NCBI GenBank assembly: GCA_964551335.1
Contig: CAZKCO010000011.1
Location: forward strand, 124,001-188,000
From: Tunicatimonas sp964551335
Lineage (GTDB): Bacteria; Bacteroidota; Bacteroidia; Cytophagales; Cyclobacteriaceae
Direction of reading: 5' to 3'
Length of the DNA: 64,000 nt
The notes below the pieces were generated by a model. The model was given only the letters and a program-made list of their open reading frames with translations. It did not search any database and had not been told where the DNA came from. Shown piece after piece: positions 62,402 through 64,000 of the stretch (within the stretch, counting starts at the first letter, position 1; each line of letters opens with the position of its first letter). A program made the position numbers and the translations under genes.

Positions 62402-63630
62402 TACTTCTGCGAAACCCATGCTTCTTGGCTGCTCAGTATGGCTGCCAACAGGTAAACATGCTGGGCCGTGCGCATCATAGCCGGAATGTCGGCCCATTCA
62501 TCGGCAAAACCGCGCTGTCCGCCGCGATTTCCTCCTAATCCAATGGCCGAGGTGCCGCCCGCAATCGCCACATTCATGTTTGAGGACCCTCGGTTACTCA
62601 TGGCGGGCTCAAACCCCAGCCATCGGGAAACCACCTGAGAAGTAGTGACCAGGGGCGAATGGAGGGCGCCAGGAATTTGCCCGCCGGGCGTTAACTGAAA
62701 GGGTTCCATCTCAAAGGTGGTTTCAGTTTCAGCCCCTACCTGCTCTAAAGTGCTTTTAATCGCCGCTTCCAGTTCTGCGATGGCAGTAGCATTCAGCGAA
62801 CGTATATCCAGGGTGAAGTAACCCGAATCGGGTTTGTGGTTATACACCGTGCCACTGTGAACCATCCCCACGTTTAACCGCGTGTAATCCTCCGCATACT
62901 GTTCCACCTGGGGTAGCTTAAAAATTTCATCAATGGCCCGGCCCATGCCCCGGTTCAGGTTAGGCAGTCCGCCCCGCAAGGTATGCCCCGGCTCCCCCGA
63001 TGCTTTCACTTTCCACCAGTGAATACCAATGGCCCCGTAGCTGATACGCTCCCCGTCGCCCAGTACATCCACAAAGCCCAACGCCCGGCTTTTATACAGA
63101 TCGTAGACTTCCTTCATGCCTTTCAGACCGGTTTCTTCCTGGGCTACTGCCGCAAAAACCAGGGTATAATCGGGCTTAATGTTATTGCTTACCAACTGCT
63201 CGGCCGCTTTGAGCATGGCCACCGTCGTGGAAGACGTGTTGGTTCCCGGACCTATGACCCGATCACCTTTCACCACCGGCTTAGGGGACTTTTCCTGCAA
63301 CAGGGCTACGCCTGCCAAATCGTCCAGGGTGGAAATAAACACCAGTACGGAATCACTTTTGCCCGGAATGACTCCTACGGTGTTATTGATGTCCGTGACC
63401 GCCACGTCCTTTAATCCCATGGCTTGCATGGTAGCCGCCACGTATTCGGCCCTTTGCTGCTCCTGGCCGGAAGGCGCCGGAATCCCTCCCACCGCACCAA
63501 GGAGTTGGGCTGCTTCCGACTGTGCCTGGTCACTCATAAGGGCTTCAGCCTGTTTAGCCAGTTGGCTGTCAATGGTTTGGGAAACAGCCAGCAATGGGCA
63601 ACAGAACAGAAGCAGAAACAATCGGTGCAT
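62401..63630 (-). CDS. M20-family peptidase-like protein with missing metal ligands
   Basis: From the ATG at 63630 (MHRLFLLLFCCPLLAVSQ), 409 residues with a signal peptide. A start at 63687 is less likely because it falls inside the putative -33 box. The M20 layout is seen: catalytic Glu-Glu in AAVAQEETGLKGM (about 165-166), dimerisation region GEPGHTLRGGLPNLNRG and the end GGTSAIGLGGNRGG. However the usual HxD is TLDD (T101, D103), the bridging Asp in GPGTNTSST is absent, and the final His is not seen. It may be a distinct subfamily, a binding protein or an inactive enzyme. Confidence 0.75.
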   Translation of the reverse strand: MHRLFLLLFCCPLLAVSQTIDSQLAKQAEALMSDQAQSEAAQLLGAVGGIPAPSGQEQQRAEYVAATMQAMGLKDVAVTDINNTVGVIPGKSDSVLVFISTLDDLAGVALLQEKSPKPVVKGDRVIGPGTNTSSTTVAMLKAAEQLVSNNIKPDYTLVFAAVAQEETGLKGMKEVYDLYKSRALGFVDVLGDGERISYGAIGIHWWKVKASGEPGHTLRGGLPNLNRGMGRAIDEIFKLPQVEQYAEDYTRLNVGMVHSGTVYNHKPDSGYFTLDIRSLNATAIAELEAAIKSTLEQVGAETETTFEMEPFQLTPGGQIPGALHSPLVTTSQVVSRWLGFEPAMSNRGSSNMNVAIAGGTSAIGLGGNRGGQRGFADEWADIPAMMRTAQHVYLLAAILSSQEAWVSQK

Positions 63631-63657
63631 GATGGGTTGGGTTTCAATCGGTTGATG

Positions 63658-63688
63658 TAAAATTAACCACCATCCCCCATCATCCAAA
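63658..63688 (-). promoter_or_regulatory. Promoter of the M20-like gene
   Basis: The reverse strand has TTTG (63685-63688), a 19-base spacer and TAATTTTA (63658-63665), matching TAnnTTTG at 7 of 8 positions. The predicted transcription start near 63651 gives a leader of about 21 bases to the ATG at 63630. Confidence 0.5.
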
Positions 63689-63798
63689 AAAAATCAGATG
63701 TGAGGTAGGGATATCAGCGTAATTTTGCTGCAAAGCCCAATATTATCCTCCTGATACATACATTTACTAACCCAAAAATAGAGGTATCTGTAGGGTAG

Positions 63799-63834
63799 AG
63801 GCCGCCTTATAAAATTACTTATGAGACGGCCTCA
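63799..63834. terminator. Imperfect hairpin sharing the GAGGCCGTCTCATAA core
   Basis: GAGGCCGCCTTATAA (63799-63813) pairs with TTATGAGACGGCCTC at 63820-63834, with 2 mismatches. It overlaps the TGA stop of the leftward partial gene and shares its core with the hairpin at 62202-62253. Confidence 0.75.
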
Positions 63835-64000
63835 TTGCTTTAACACAATTCTTTCGCGTACATCATCCGGAGAATAAAATTGATGCTTTACAATTAGGTA
63901 GGGAACAAGCTGCTGGTCGTCTTTCACTTTATAGTATTCACTCTTGGTATGCCTTCCGTCGACATCATAGGTCAGAATCTGATCTATTACCTCGCCATCC
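63832..64000 (-). CDS. C-terminal end of an unknown protein (partial)
   Basis: 55 codons are visible before the right edge, ending in TGA at 63832-63834. The sequence (DQILTYDVDGRHTKSEYY, VPYLIVKHQFYSPDDVRERI) is charged and beta-like with no domain I can name. The stop codon lies inside the arm of a hairpin. Confidence 0.5.
   Translation of the reverse strand, partial: DGEVIDQILTYDVDGRHTKSEYYKVKDDQQLVPYLIVKHQFYSPDDVRERIVLKQ

Noticed and set aside
1..64000. CRISPR arrays, rRNA genes, prophage or a complete IS
   Set aside because: No regularly spaced identical repeats with unique spacers, no rRNA-like sequence, and no transposase, integrase or phage structural gene were seen.

Overview
The window comes from a Bacteroidota chromosome, most likely a free-living or host-associated member of the order Cytophagales. 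This rests on a GldB gliding lipoprotein, a surface protein with a type IX secretion (T9SS) C-terminal sorting domain, Bacteroidota-type lipoproteins, a large TonB-dependent receptor with a carboxypeptidase-regulatory-like domain, the yceD-rpmF-plsX-fabH-efp-accB-accC gene order, and several start-proximal TAnnTTTG (-7) boxes with little Shine-Dalgarno signal. Product names come from reading motifs and family resemblance by eye; no database search was run.

Layout. 1-2.5 kb: the 5' end of nuoL, a Tat-exported HisC-like aminotransferase, a GNAT acetyltransferase and a 163-bp MITE-like element. 2.5-9.5 kb: an asparagine-synthetase-type amidotransferase, a GT4 glycosyltransferase, gldB, a beta-barrel protein, a coiled-coil protein and a DUF4112 protein. 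9.5-13.6 kb: a small lipoprotein and a 1177-residue T9SS adhesin-like protein. 14-27.6 kb: scattered housekeeping genes (trans-sulfuration enzyme, TVP38/DedA-like, MOSC, gpmI, Xaa-Pro aminopeptidase, NhaC antiporter, DEDD exonuclease) with two small toxin-antitoxin-like loci (hicB with frameshifted hicA; DUF433/DUF5615) and a frameshifted acyltransferase. 27.6-33 kb: the fatty-acid/translation cluster. 33-41.3 kb: TPR protein, DUF3140, a MerA-like disulfide reductase with DUF3891, aldehyde dehydrogenase with DUF779 and a divergent AraC regulator, a small parvulin and a Uma2 nuclease-like protein. 41.3-50 kb: one tightly packed leftward operon with an RND tripartite pump, three tandem PLDc_N mini-proteins, DoxX and a D-aminoacylase-like lipoprotein. 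50-58.7 kb: DUF892, sulfatase, serpin, Uma2, a beta-lactamase-fold hydrolase, and an ADGF-type adenosine deaminase next to a NUP-family nucleoside protein. 58.9-64 kb: TonB receptor, a divergent M20 peptidase and the end of an unknown gene.

The most unusual signal is not a gene. At least five intergenic sites hold imperfect palindromes whose arms are tandem runs of a degenerate 7- or 8-base word, a different word at most sites. Two sites 28.5 kb apart (between accB and accC, and between the adenosine deaminase and NUP genes) share the same word. Several sit inside apparent operons, so they are not simple terminators. Other points worth a second look are a 15-bp minisatellite expanded in frame inside a PLDc_N membrane protein, a parvulin whose first strand motif is at the C-terminus, a M20 peptidase lacking expected metal ligands, and a candidate cell-surface purine nucleoside scavenging cluster.
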